From Massospora cicadina (taxonomy: Eukaryota; Entomophthoromycota; Entomophthoromycetes; Entomophthorales; Entomophthoraceae), in the NCBI GenBank assembly GCA_022478985.1, contig JAKSZP010006696.1, positions 62,001 through 126,000 of the forward strand: DNA of 64,000 nucleotides, written 5' to 3'. Shown here piece by piece: positions 53,737-64,000 of the stretch (positions are counted from its first letter, which is position 1; each line of letters begins with the position of its first letter). Below the pieces are notes generated by a model. The model worked only from the letters and a program-made list of their open reading frames with translations, ran no database searches and was not told the DNA's origin. Both the position numbers and the translations under genes were made by a program.

Positions 53737-53940
53737 CCCTGAGCTGCCATGCCACTTAAGGTCTAGTCATCTACCACCCGTGGCTCCTAGCCACACCCAA
53801 GTGTGCCAAGTCATATCTTTTGAGTTCCATTGTTTTGCGCTCTCTTCCCTCTTCTGTTTTCCGTTTTCCTCTTCCCTACATATTGGATGTGTCTGTCCCC
53901 TGGTCGGCCATCCTCAAATAAATAAAAATTTAAATTTAAG

Positions 53941-55385
53941 TTGGAACATAAACAAAAATAAGCAAGTTAAGGATGCACCAGGTGCATGGCAGAAAAAGCT
54001 AGTGCCTGAACCACCTACCATTGACCCTCGTGAAGCTGTTTTTGTGGCTGAAGTGAGGAAGAGATGGTAAGAAACTCTCTCACAACGTGCAATCCCTAGG
54101 TCCACTCTGGCTCATGCAGTTAGAGTCTCTTATGACATAACCCAGTCAAATTTTATACAAGAAATTATTTTACCTAGTTTAAAGCAATAGCAAGAGCCTT
54201 TTCCAGTTGATACCACAATTCATGAAGTAGTGGAAAGTCATTATATTGATGAAGGGCTTACAGCTGCAGCAGATTCAGAATGGGCAGCTTTTACTAAAAT
54301 AGAGATTCCACATGGATCTCTTCATGTATCTAGAACATGATTTAAATCGGAGAAAATTTCTTGTGTAACTTTGTCTAATCTCCCAACTACATTGGACCCA
54401 GAATCCCTAAAGATTGCCCTGCATTAGGGTTTGATGGAATTTAGGTCTTTTCAAACAGTCGACCTTTGTGCACCAGCCTACTATGCCTTAACTTAACGGG
54501 CTTTATTTGCTAGAGCATCATTTATCTCCAACCCTATGGGGGCCCATAACATGGTTATTCCACGTGAGGCAGTCATTATATCATGTTCAGAAATCTTTTT
54601 TGTTGATCCAGATCAAGCATGACCACGCTGCTCATAATATATTGCTTTGTACCATCTTTATAATAGTTGCACTACTCATAAACAAGCTCTCTCATTCAAT
54701 AGCCAAGTCCCTGTGACAGATAAAAAACGTTCCCATACAGCAGCAACGGCAATACCACAACCTACCCATTGGGTACCTGTACAGGATCTAACCACTGCTG
54801 CCCTTCAGGTGGCAGTTGAGCAGAAACATTCAGTAGCACAGCTTTATTCCCTTAGTGCCAAAACCCCCTGCAAGTTGGCACCCCTTCTAAGTTGCCAGAT
54901 CCTTCACCAGCACAAAATAAACGAAATCTGCTTCACATAAAGCTAACCAGAGGAATCTAGTCAAGGGGCGGCAGCTAAAACTAATTTTGGTACCACAAGA
55001 CACTCAGAGAGGGGAGCAGGTATGGAGTGCCCCAAGTAGAGGTGGAGGTTCAAAGTCATCAACCCCCCACCATCTAAGGGTATTGCAACTCAGACTTCAT
55101 TATCTGTATTGAAGGAGGTGAACATGGACTCTGATACTTCAGAGGATGCCCAAATGGAGGAGTCCAAGGTGCGCCCTCAGGTTACTCCAGCGCAGAGCAG
55201 TGAGGGTAGTATCCTTTGATGGCTTATAGGCTCCCTAGGACCTTCAGCTCAGAATAACCCCCTCCTCCACATCAATTGGCTCATATTGACACTAAAATTT
55301 AGGCTCAAGGACTTGAAATGAGCAGCCTTATGGATGCAAGTTTAAGCTCCGGTAACCCCCCAGGATATGGAGGGGGACAGCTATG
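53941..55385 (+). pseudogene. LINE-A2 ORF1, C-terminal part
   Basis: It resumes directly after the LINE-B4 duplication: KDAPGAWQKKLVPEPPTIDP, REAVFVAEVRKRW (cf. DPREVAFITDVKKKW in LINE-A1), PRSTLAHAVRVSYD, VDTTIHEVVESHYIDEG. The knuckle region near 54600 reads EIFFVDPDQA-PRCS-YIALYHLYNSC, with a stop and with Tyr where Cys is expected. The tail has SSGNPPGYGGGQL and ends at a TGA overlapping the ORF2 ATG (ATGA at 55383), as in LINE-A1. Stops and shifts are frequent. Confidence 0.75.
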
Positions 55386-58300
55386 AGGCCCCAAAGGGGC
55401 ACCCTGACCCTGCAGTCCATTAGCTCTAATGGGATGCGGGAATACAAGTGGAGAGCCCGCCTTCTCCACAACTTCAAGTCAACTCATGTGGATATCACAG
55501 CCATCCAGGATCCCCATATCCCTTCCTCTGAAATAGAAGCATGAAATGTCCAAACTTGGAGGTAACTCTTGTTGGACAAACTATGTAGGCCTTATTATCC
55601 TCAACCCCTGGGTAAAAGCCTAAAGTATTACACAATACCTTAATGATCGCCTTATCTTGGCTAAATTATCTACCCCTGAGTTTTCCTTCTTTGCCACAAG
55701 CGTATATCTGCCAAATTCAGGCCTGGGCAAGACTGACTTTTAAAGGAACTTTCTCTACTACAACTCCCACACAACACAGTGCTTATGGTTGATTCAAATA
55801 CAATATTAAGTTGGTGCGGGACACATTTCCTCCTGCAACACAAGACAGACAAGGTACTGCCTGGCTTCAGGATTTCCTCAGGTCAAATGGATTCATAGAT
55901 GCCCTTTCCCCATCATCGTCTGGCCTTGGCTGTATGTCTCGGATCCAAGGTGCATATCAGGAACTTATGTCAGCCTTAAGGATTGATATGGCCCTAGTGG
56001 GCCCCTTGCTGGTGGGTTGAGTTTCCTTTCCTAAAACACGATATAACACTATAAGTGACCACATATCCCTCACAGTAATCCTGACAACCATCCTCAGACC
56101 ATCAAGGAACGTTTTGGTAAAGGATTACTCCAGGGCTCATGAATAACCAGTTTGCAAAGGAGTAGATAAATGCGGCCAAATTGTGATCCAGAAAACCTGG
56201 ACTCTCCTCCTTTACAAACTTTGAAAGAAAAATCGGCAGATAAAAAAGCAAGGATTATAAAGGTAGCAAAAACTGTGCTAGGGCTGAAATGATGGCAGCT
56301 CAGACTAAAGACAGACGGGCTCTAGCTAGTATACATCACCTTGAAAGGAAATGCTGACCGGCGCCTTCCCCTCAATGGCTTGAAACGTGGGAAGAGGCCT
56401 GATAGATGTATCAGCGGGAACTTACTGAACAAGAGGAATGGGCAGCAAACTTCAAATCATATCATTACTACGCCCAGTGGGAATGATGCACCCGTTTCTT
56501 CTACCAAAAACAAAAAGCTCGCTTTAAGGATTAGGAGATGGAAACCCTTAGGTTGGGGACCACTATAGCCACAAACAAGGAGGAGATCACCAATGAGATC
56601 CATCATTACTATTCAGCCCTCACCAAGGCTTCCTGGATGAGCACAGCGGAAGTTCAGGAATTTATTAGAGGGGCTCCAGAACCACAGGTTAATTAATCAG
56701 CAGATGCTGAACTTCTTACACCAATCACGCGGCAAGAAGTAATGGAAATTATAATCCACAGCCCGCGCCTGAAGGCCCCAGGCTCAAATGGTATCCCATT
56801 TGAGGTGTATCTAGTGAATCTCGTCACTTTTACAAAGGCCCTCCAGCCCCTCTTCTCGACCCCTTGGCAGAGAGGGAAGTGATTACTGACTCATGAGGAT
56901 CAATTATGACCCTTATCTATAAGAAAGCAAGATGTGAGGGCTGGCAAACTGGCGACCAATATCACTATTGAACACAGACCACAAGCTATTTACTAAACTT
57001 CTAGCAAACTGCATGACTAAGTGAGCAGCATTACGCCTCAACCCATCCCAGCATGGCTTTATCCCAGGGAGATCTCTTTGGAACAATTACAATGAGCTTT
57101 TAGCAACCCTTTCAGCTAACTCATCTCAAACGCATAGTTATGTAGCGCTTCTGGATATTGAAAAAGCATATGATTGGGTAATTGGAAGTATCTTGATGCC
57201 TCCCTAACCCATCTCTACATCCCATCACAAGCTAGGACATGGCTGTAACGCTTTACGCACAGCTTCACATTAAGGTATTGTCCCCAACGAGCTTTACAGC
57301 AGCAATGATGGTTGAACATGATCTCCGTCAAAGGGATCCACTGAGCCCAATCTTGTTCAACATAGCTTTGGATCCTCTTCTGGCCCTACTCCAGGAACGA
57401 CTGGTGGGATTCAGGTTCTAAGAAAACCCCCTCACCCACACCATAACCTTTGCTGATGACACAACAGTGGTAGTTGGATGTAAAAAAGACCTAGACCTGC
57501 CATGGAGGCCCTGGATCGCTACTCCAGGGAGTCCAATGAAAAAGTTAACACCTCTAAAACCATTATATTGCAAGTCAGTACCCCATCGTTTCCTCCACCT
57601 TTTGGTCTTGAACCTACCGGGGAACCTTTAGGCTTCTTGATGTCCTCACCACACCACAAGGGGTCGTGATCAAGGGTAATGAGGACCTCTTGCTGGATGC
57701 AATAAACTCGTGCATAGCTAGCTAGAACCGCTGTCATATCACCCCCCCAGGGACGCGCCCTGATGGATAATGTTTTTCTGCTATTAAAGGTATGGTTCCT
57801 CTCTCATGTCTGCCCCTTTACGGACAGTTTCTACTCGAGGTTACATGTGATACTTCGCTGCTGGATATGGGGATCCAACCACTCACAGCTCTGACCACAA
57901 TATACCAGCCTCGCAGTGAAGGGGGCCTAGGTCTTTTGGATGCTAGGTCCCATGCCACTTCAATACTGAAGGGGTTCCTTAAGCCCATCATTTGCTGGGA
58001 TATGATCCAATTACCCAGTGGGGTCCAGCCTTACGACAAGGTTTAGCGGCCTCACTAGGGCTCCCATGGGTCTCTCCAACAGCTGTTGGTGAATGTCCAA
58101 CAAACCACCCAGGCCACCGCCTCAAACCCTCATCAAGTTTTTACTGGAAACAGGCTCTCCTTGCGCTTAAGAGGGTAGGGGTATGGGTGTACCACGCCTT
58201 CCCTTATAAAAGGAGGGGCCCTGGGATCAGCCCACTGCATCACAACCTGGTCCAAAGTGGGAGGATTGTTGTTTCCAGCCTCCACCCTTTGGACAGACCA

Positions 58301-58901
58301 CCCATGCGGCCTCATCTCCTTGAACTCCTACCCCATTGTGAAATGGAATCTCAGGATGCTTTGGAAGGACATTACCCACCCTGTTCTTTCAGCAAAATCT
58401 CAAATACACTGTGGAGAGTTCCACTGCTCATATAGGAGAGGGGATCAAACGGGTCCCACCTTACAGCACAAGAGCTTCCCGCAATGTGCAGAGCTGATAG
58501 ACACGCACCTCCACCGCTTCTTTACTTGCCCCCTCATATCCCCTTTCTGGAACAAGGTCCACAAACTCCTGCAAGCAGAGCCCTGGGTAGGACACCCTGT
58601 TCAGGACTTCATGTTCAACCTCTCACTTCCCAATTGCTCCCAATCATTAAGGGTCTTGACACGTGGCGTAGTGATATGGACTATTCATAATTCATATCTT
58701 CGCGCCACTTTTGACTTCACTCTGTGGACGCTGCTCCATATGATTACCTACTTTCAGGTTCAATTCAAGATGGCCATGAGAGTATTTACCATTTCACATG
58801 GGCCAATCTGTCAGTTTGAGAAGACACATGGCTCTGGCAAAACTTCCTCCCACCCTTTCTTGACACCTCCTCTTACCTCTGCCTTCGCCCTAAGCTCTTA
58901 G
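55383..58901 (+). pseudogene. LINE-A2 ORF2: endonuclease / reverse transcriptase, decayed
   Basis: It starts ATGAGGCCC. Endonuclease traces: LQSISSNGMREYKWRARLL, DITAIQDPHI (Glu changed to Asp), SALRIDMALVGPLL (about 55970), SDHISLTVIL. RT: LKAPGSNGIPFEVYL (Asp of PGPDG lost), NWRPISLLNTDHKLFTKLL, GFIPGRSLWNNYN, LLDIEKAYDWV, DLRQRDPLSPILFNIALDPL, TFADDTTVVVG (about 57450). C-terminus: 57992-58435 and 58257-58901 are open, with CAELIDTHLHRFFTC (about 58485-58530). More than ten lesions. Confidence 0.85.
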
Positions 58902-58986
58902 AAGCTCAGGCGTGATTAGATAGTTCATTGTATCCCCCCATTAGGTTGGGACAACCTAGTGCTTAAAAAGAAACAAAATGCGACAA

Positions 58987-60396
58987 ATTATTTCCTTATC
59001 AAGGTTTGAGTCTGAAGTGAAAGCATATTAACTTCTCATTATGTCAATCTTTGACATATTCAAATTGTATGCCATTATGAATTCCAACAGCGCCCCCTGT
59101 TGGGCAACTAGCTGTTCAACTATTTGAAAATGATGTCCCAGTAGAGATTAGTTGATTTATTAAGCAAAATCCTCAGTTTGACTCTTGGCGGAATCATTCA
59201 AGTCAGAGTGATCCTTCTACTCCTAATCTCCGCTCAAATTTTTAGATCTTGTGTCTCTGCCTTCTACAAACCCCCTGGGGAAATAGAGCCACTCCATCAG
59301 AAAGTCTGCTAAACATCTCTGTCAATTCCGTGCTTCTTACTAAGAGAAAGCTACCCCTATTAATAGTGCTGAAGGGGTTAAGAAGGTGAAAAAATCATAC
59401 CAGTCAATCAGTCACTAAGACCTTTAGAATCAGCTACTCCAAAAACATCTTCTGGATAGCTGATTGGCGAATTATATTAAAATGCTATCTCATGGGTACA
59501 TCATCCCAGATGATAATTCAATACCACAATGAAAGCCTCATTGAGGCGGAAAGGATCTCAAGAGTCCTGATTGACTTAATTATCATTTACCTAAATTTAT
59601 GACCTCTCGACTATTCTGAATTTGCCACCCTTATCATCATTAGCCTCAACTTACCTTAAATGGAAGGGGTTACATTATAGTGAGGGATCGTTTTTGACCC
59701 CACTATAGTTTAATGAATTTGATTTTACTTGAAACTTCTTTTGTGATAATTTTCTCCCCTTGAATTTTTAATAGCGGTTAAGAGTTCTAATACTCTGGGC
59801 CTGATAAATTGAAGAATTTCTGTGGGAAAGCAACAGCGAGCATTAACCATCCCAAGATTATAACACCCCCCTCAAGATTTTGTTGTAGGGAACATAGGTC
59901 TATGGAACCTACATTGAACCCAATAGACCATGGTAGCCTGGAATTCATTTATATGAAATACTTAGAGCTTACCTTTTTATGATGTAGTTTTTCTTGACCA
60001 GGAGGTATCAAGCCTCTTAGGTAGTCCAATAGGGCGATAGTGATATAATAAGAAAAGATCTTCGATCTTAAAGGTGAGGAGGATCAGTCAGTGTGCGTTG
60101 AGTCACATAGTCTCTTTTGTAGAAGGCATAATTATTCCTTTGGTAGCAAGCTCTTGTAACTTGATAATATTTTTCAGATAGTTCCCTATTGTCAACTTAT
60201 TATTTTTAGGAATGGAGAGACTAACAGAAGATGTACGCTGCTAGATAATCATGAATCTCTCCTGTAAAGAGCCTGGAATGAAGCAATCTAATCACTTGGT
60301 GATAACTTATTCAATAGGTCAGCAAAGCAGATGGAAGATACTGATCCCAAAGCATAGGGTTGGTGGCTAACATCTTTCACAGAATAGATATGAGGG
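58987..60396. other. Decayed DNA between LINE-A2 and gypsy-C; one imperfect hairpin
   Basis: No gene recognised. An inverted repeat near 59676-59707 (TATAGTGAGG and CCCCACTATA, one mismatch, 12-base loop) is the only structure I see. This DNA should be continuous with 44507-47571 if LINE-A2 is removed. Confidence 0.4.
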
Positions 60397-61572
60397 TGTT
60401 GGGATTTCATTATGCCAACATCAACCAGCTTCACTATATTATAGATATATCTGCTTCATCTGCTGGGGACAAGACCCTTTAATGGATGTAGTAATTATCA
60501 TTTTCATATGATAACTTTGTTTGGTGAATTTTTAACTGATATTAACTAATATTTCAGGATCTGCTTCCACTAAATTACTAGTGTTTTGTCAGGAAGGATC
60601 CCTGGCAATATATCAGCATATAATTTAATTATCAATTTACCAACTGGTAATTTAATTAAATTAATCAATTTGAGCTTATAACTGATTTGATTCAGGGCTT
60701 ATATAAGTTGCTGGGCATTGACACCGCTGTTTGTACCAACTTGCAAGTTAGCCTTTTTAATAGCGTGCCTTGCTGTTGATGGATAAAAGGTCCCATTGCC
60801 TAAGCAGATTGCTAGCCTAATAAGGGGAATACGCTGAGGTTGATCAATGATGTTGGGATACATTCTTTGATTCAACCAGAAGAGTTCTCATTCTAGGTGA
60901 CAGCGTAATCCAACTAGATGGATGAGGAAGATCATCATTGGAGGTGAAAACAGAGGGCTATTTATCAGCAATGGTTGTCGTTTCCTATTGGGGCTCAAAC
61001 AGGTGAGTTGGGCGCCAGATTCCTCTATTTATTCCCTTGGTTTTGATTATTAAAGCAGAATCTTGATAAGTCTCATAGATATCTATTCTGTTATACATTT
61101 TTGTATCTAATACTATTTGATTAGAGTTGAAGGATAATAATCGTTTGGCTATGTAATGCTTGTCAAGTTATTCGCGGCTCCTACATCAAGAGAAGAAGGG
61201 AGATGTTACCATGGAACCACTGAACTTACTGTAGTAGGTTAAGCTCTATTGAAAGGAAGAAGTTCCTTTATTTCAAATGATGCCACTCTAGAGGAAGAGT
61301 TGAAGGGATAGGATTTCCCTTGTTGTCTGGACAAATCTAAAGTACTTTAATAGTGGGTTGAAGGAAGGTTTCTAGTATCTGTCCCAAGGAGAAATTTGAG
61401 CAGAAGAGATACTTTTGGTTTTGGGTATTCACCTGGATAATAGTCTTCATATCAGTATCACCCACCCACACATATAATAGAACTATATTATATTGACAGT
61501 TATTAGTTGCACACATCAGAAACTGTGCAATAGACTTAAAAGTTACAGGAAGTAACCTAGCTAAAAAATTCA
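60397..61572 (+). repeat. Gypsy-C 5' LTR (about 1.18 kb), diverged relative of the gypsy-B LTR
   Basis: Starts TGTTGGGATTTCATTATG. The middle GATGGATAAAAGGTCCCATT and GCCTAAGCAGATTGCTAG match the gypsy-B LTR (AATGGATAAAAAGTCCCATT, ACCTAAGCAGGTCACTAG). A TATTTATT box lies near 61022-61030. After the end (about 61572) the internal sequence GCTTACTCAGGGGTAGTTG matches GCTCACTACAGGGGTAGTTG of gypsy-B. The exact 3' end is uncertain by a few bases. Confidence 0.75.
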
Positions 61573-61639
61573 CCATTTGTTGCTTACTCAGGGGTAGTTG
61601 CGTTTTCAGGCCAAATTTACAGAAAAAAGTATCAGCACA

Positions 61640-63060
61640 ATGTCGTACAAGAACAAACTTAGAAAGCTGTGGACAAGGTGTAAAACATAAACAAGAATAC
61701 GCTGAACATGTCATCACAAACCAATCTAGTTAAATTTGGATGAGTGAGTGATGAAAGCTTAGAAGGAAAATAAATAAGTTGAAAAGTTTATTAATGATCT
61801 TAATGGAAAGGTCATCTCATTGAAATGGAAGGAGACTGAATTAACTAAAAAATAATATCTCACCTAACTGAAAGAGAAGTGGATAGAGAATGCCTCTGCC
61901 AATTTAGGGAGACATAGTGCAGATGCTAAAGTCCTTATAAGAACTCAAAAATTCAGGTGTGATTGTGCCCAGATGAAGTCAAATGAAGCCAACAACGAGA
62001 TGCAAAAATCTAGCTGGGAAAGTACAATCCCCTGAGAAATATGTCTGGAGCTTTTGGTAAAATTTCAGAGACGAATCCCAGAAAATACACCTATTGTTAG
62101 TCAGGTTTCTTAAGTAGGACTTTTTTGCCACAGTAGCAATAGAAAAATTTTAAAGTACGCTAAAACTATCTACATTTCGCTAGGATAATGCACTGGCATT
62201 TTTCCGCCCATTTAAAATGGTAATGTTTCAATATGGAAACTGACAAAAGAAGTTATTTTGATGAACTGGTTAGACACTAACTGTCAAAATCTGGTGTTTC
62301 CCCATCTCAATGGGGATAATTGGACATACAGTGACGCCAAAGAAGCAGGACTGGGTTTGTAGTCCTCCATGGATAGCTAGTCATAAACAGAAGTTCATAA
62401 AAATTCAATTCTATAAGGATAACACTAGGTTCTTTCAATGTCTAATCTACCAGAAAAAAATATATGGCTCAGAAAGTTCTATCAGATTTTAAAAGCATGT
62501 AAAGCAAATAAAACTGTAAGGATCTCAGTTGCATCCATAAAATTATATTGCACATTACCCTTTTAATCAAGGAAGGGGAACAGATAGTGAGCTTTTGTAA
62601 TGGAAAGATACCAGATTTGGGACACACCCTTGATGAACGATGGGTCTCTGCCACTCCCCTCATCTCAATTTCATATTAGCTAAGAAGTGAGAAATAATGA
62701 TTCCACCATAAGGATCAATGTGCTAAAATTTACATGGGAAAATTGAGAGAATCTGCAACAAGAATTAAGAGCAATTGGGTGGATTGTGATAAAAATCCTT
62801 ATGGAACTACAAATACAGAGGCCGAATCAAGGAAAACTTCTCTGATGATAGGAAAAATCTTGTTAGGTAATGTATAAGTAATGCGATGATGCCAAAACCT
62901 TAATAAATGAGCGAAGTTTGGTAGCAGTAACCACATAATGGGCCACCCGCAATGGTTAAACTGTGATATGTTGCAAAGGTCCAGCATTCTGGAGAAGATT
63001 TTGCGTCCCATTGCAAGAAATATTTCACAATCCCCACTCCTCAATTCCCTTAAACTATAA
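61640..63060 (+). pseudogene. gag: Gypsy-C gag, decayed
   Basis: ATG at 61640 gives MSYKNKLRKLWTR, matching gypsy-B MSYKEEMRKLWTE. Further blocks in shifting frames: EVILMNWLDTNCQNLVFPHL, NWTYSDAKEAG (about 62250-62350), equivalent to MNCLDTDCQNLVLPHLEG and SYAEAKAA of gypsy-B. A remnant of the knuckle, SGEDFASHCKK (about 62990-63030), stands for KGHFAAHCKK. Stops are frequent. No pol block is recognised downstream within the window. Confidence 0.7.
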
Positions 63061-63438
63061 AAATTCAGCACTCTGCTAATGTTAAAGTGTGGGGTTAATT
63101 TGTAATATCCTTAATAAATCATTAATTCTGTCAAATTACTTAAAAATTCATATATATCCAAATATTTGGTCACCTTAGAGGAGCCACCTCAACCAATGTA
63201 GGCTCTTCTCATTAGTATCAGTAATGGTCATGGCCGTCTCATTGGTGATTACAGCACTAGCCTCCCTAAGCAAAGAAAACCTTGGGAATCATTCCTTAGA
63301 AGTATCACACACCCAATCTGACCAAGTAGATATGTATTTGAGTTACCAAACTTAGAAGAATTACCAATCCTTCAATCCAATCTACCACACTTGTCAGGAC
63401 CATGGGTTGATACCGCATATCCCTTCATTATTTTTTAA
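63061..63438. other. Decayed gypsy-C or unassigned DNA
   Basis: No coding block, repeat or RNA gene recognised. Confidence 0.4.
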
Positions 63439-63571
63439 AATTATTTGAGGTGGGTCAAACTTGGGACAAATATACCACACCAAGATTTTTCTAGCCAGTG
63501 CAGGTTTCAAGTTTGAAACCTGCACTATGGTGGAAGCAGTTTTACCTTTCAGGCTAACCACCCTATCCGGT
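63439..63571 (-). mobile_element. Possible tRNA-derived SINE
   Basis: On the minus strand: GGATAGGGTGGTTAGCCTGA, then AAGGTAAAACTGC and, about 37 bases from the A-box-like TAGCCTGAAAGG, the B-box-like GGTTTCAAAC. The spacing is that of a tRNA internal promoter. The body continues about 70 bases and ends in TTTTAAAAAA. ATTATTTTAA-type sequence flanks both ends (about 63426-63438 and 63572-63583), which could be a target duplication. A-box has one mismatch and B-box two or three. A perfect inverted repeat (63497-63526) is part of the T-arm region. Confidence 0.45.
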
Positions 63572-63583
63572 TATTATTTTAAG

Positions 63584-64000
63584 AACAGGGAATTCAAAGC
63601 TCCTGAGTGATAAAGTATACCTTTTTTACTTTTATTAGTCAAAAAGTTCTATATTCCAGATGGTATGCCTTGAGTGGTAATTTTTAATAAATATGTGGGC
63701 CAATTTTAACTTAAATTTGTGAAAATATGATTTTCCTTTTTATTAGTTTAGAACATGCAATATAAGGGAAATTGGAGGTGTTTCAGTCAAAATCTAAGCA
63801 GTCCAAGCTAAAATCTATGAATTATATCAAATTCGTTTCTGTGGCAAGCTAATTAACTTGGCCAAATAGTGTTCAATCGCTGCATGTATTGGGTTTACAT
63901 CTCAAAATTAGGAAGCTCTAAGGGAGCAGTAGTCAACTGCATAAAGTGGGGTTAATCCCTGACTTTGAGAGTTATTGAATTTTCCAGGGATTATCACTGA
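63584..64000. other. Unassigned AT-rich DNA at the window end
   Basis: Nothing recognised. Confidence 0.4.

Larger units (their letters stand above)
48527..53925 (+). mobile_element. LINE-B4 inserted in LINE-A2 ORF1
   Basis: 5.4 kb. A hairpin lies 18 bases from the 5' end. ORF1 (about 48610-50146), ORF2 (to 53736), and a 3' tail GTCTGTCCCCTGGTCGGCC, CCTCAAATAAATAA. Both halves of LINE-A2 ORF1 abut the duplication. Confidence 0.93.
47583..58975 (+). mobile_element. LINE-A2, split by LINE-B4
   Basis: The 5' end CCTTTCTTTCACTGCTAA and the AACCTGAAATTTAGC that follows match LINE-A1. ORF1 begins near 47657, is broken by LINE-B4 at 48527-53925, and resumes at 53941; ORF2 spans 55383-58901. The 3' end ATTAGGTTGGGACAACCTAG-TGCTTAAAAAG matches LINE-A1. 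Without LINE-B4 it is about 6.0 kb. Much more decayed than LINE-A1. Confidence 0.9.

Noticed and set aside
63497..63526. Palindrome as a transcription terminator or plasmid-type origin
   Set aside because: It is better explained as part of a tRNA/SINE-like unit; nothing prokaryotic is present.
1..64000. CRISPR array, bacterial operon or phage system
   Set aside because: No regularly spaced short repeats and no bacterial genes; all recognised coding blocks are eukaryotic retrotransposon proteins.

Overview
The window is a pile-up of nested, mostly decayed retrotransposons; I see no host gene, rRNA, functional tRNA gene or CRISPR array. Ty3/gypsy LTR elements, two LINE families with an endonuclease/reverse transcriptase ORF2 and CCHC-type ORF1, TATA-bearing LTRs and AT-rich decayed DNA point to a eukaryote with a large repeat-rich genome. 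The RT wording (for example FLDQQKAYDRV, LLDMEKAYDRV, NWRPI-NTD) and gypsy pol style look fungal to me; the phylum is not resolved and this is inference.

Layout. (1) 1-4726, minus: 5' part of a degraded gypsy element (gypsy-A). (2) 4727-27871: U1, a 1.84 kb ORF1-only retroposon on the minus strand, split by a complete gypsy element, gypsy-B (5686-26978, 5-bp duplication CACCC). Gypsy-B is itself split by LINE-A1 (6577-13030, in its 5' LTR) and LINE-B1 (14715-20010, at the gag/pol junction). (3) 27872-47571: an old gypsy element on the minus strand (gypsy-D; protease/RT/RNase H pieces), broken by LINE-B2 (29041-34305, minus), U2 (34835-36727, minus), U3 (37959-39220, plus) and LINE-B3 (39245-44506, plus). 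(4) 47583-58975: LINE-A2, split inside ORF1 by LINE-B4 (48527-53925). (5) 58987-60396: unassigned decayed DNA. (6) 60397 to about 63100: LTR and gag of gypsy-C, a diverged relative of gypsy-B. (7) 63439-63571: a possible tRNA-derived SINE. Most boundaries rest on target-site duplications visible on both sides.

How the parts relate. LINE-A and LINE-B each carry ORF1 (nucleic-acid-binding, zinc knuckle) and ORF2 (EEP endonuclease, RT, C-terminal zinc-finger region). The three U copies carry only an ORF1-like protein, yet have TSDs and 3' ends resembling an autonomous LINE: U2 and U3 end like LINE-A, U1 ends like LINE-B. They look like ORF1-coding parasites of the LINE machinery (comparable in concept to mammalian HAL1). 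LINE-B copies open with a short hairpin whose stem changes by compensatory substitutions around a constant loop.

Relative order of insertion (inference from nesting): gypsy-D, then possibly gypsy-A, then U1, then gypsy-B, then LINE-A1 and LINE-B1; separately LINE-A2, then LINE-B4. Nearly every reading frame carries stops or frameshifts; none looks fully intact. Domain borders inside broken frames are approximate.
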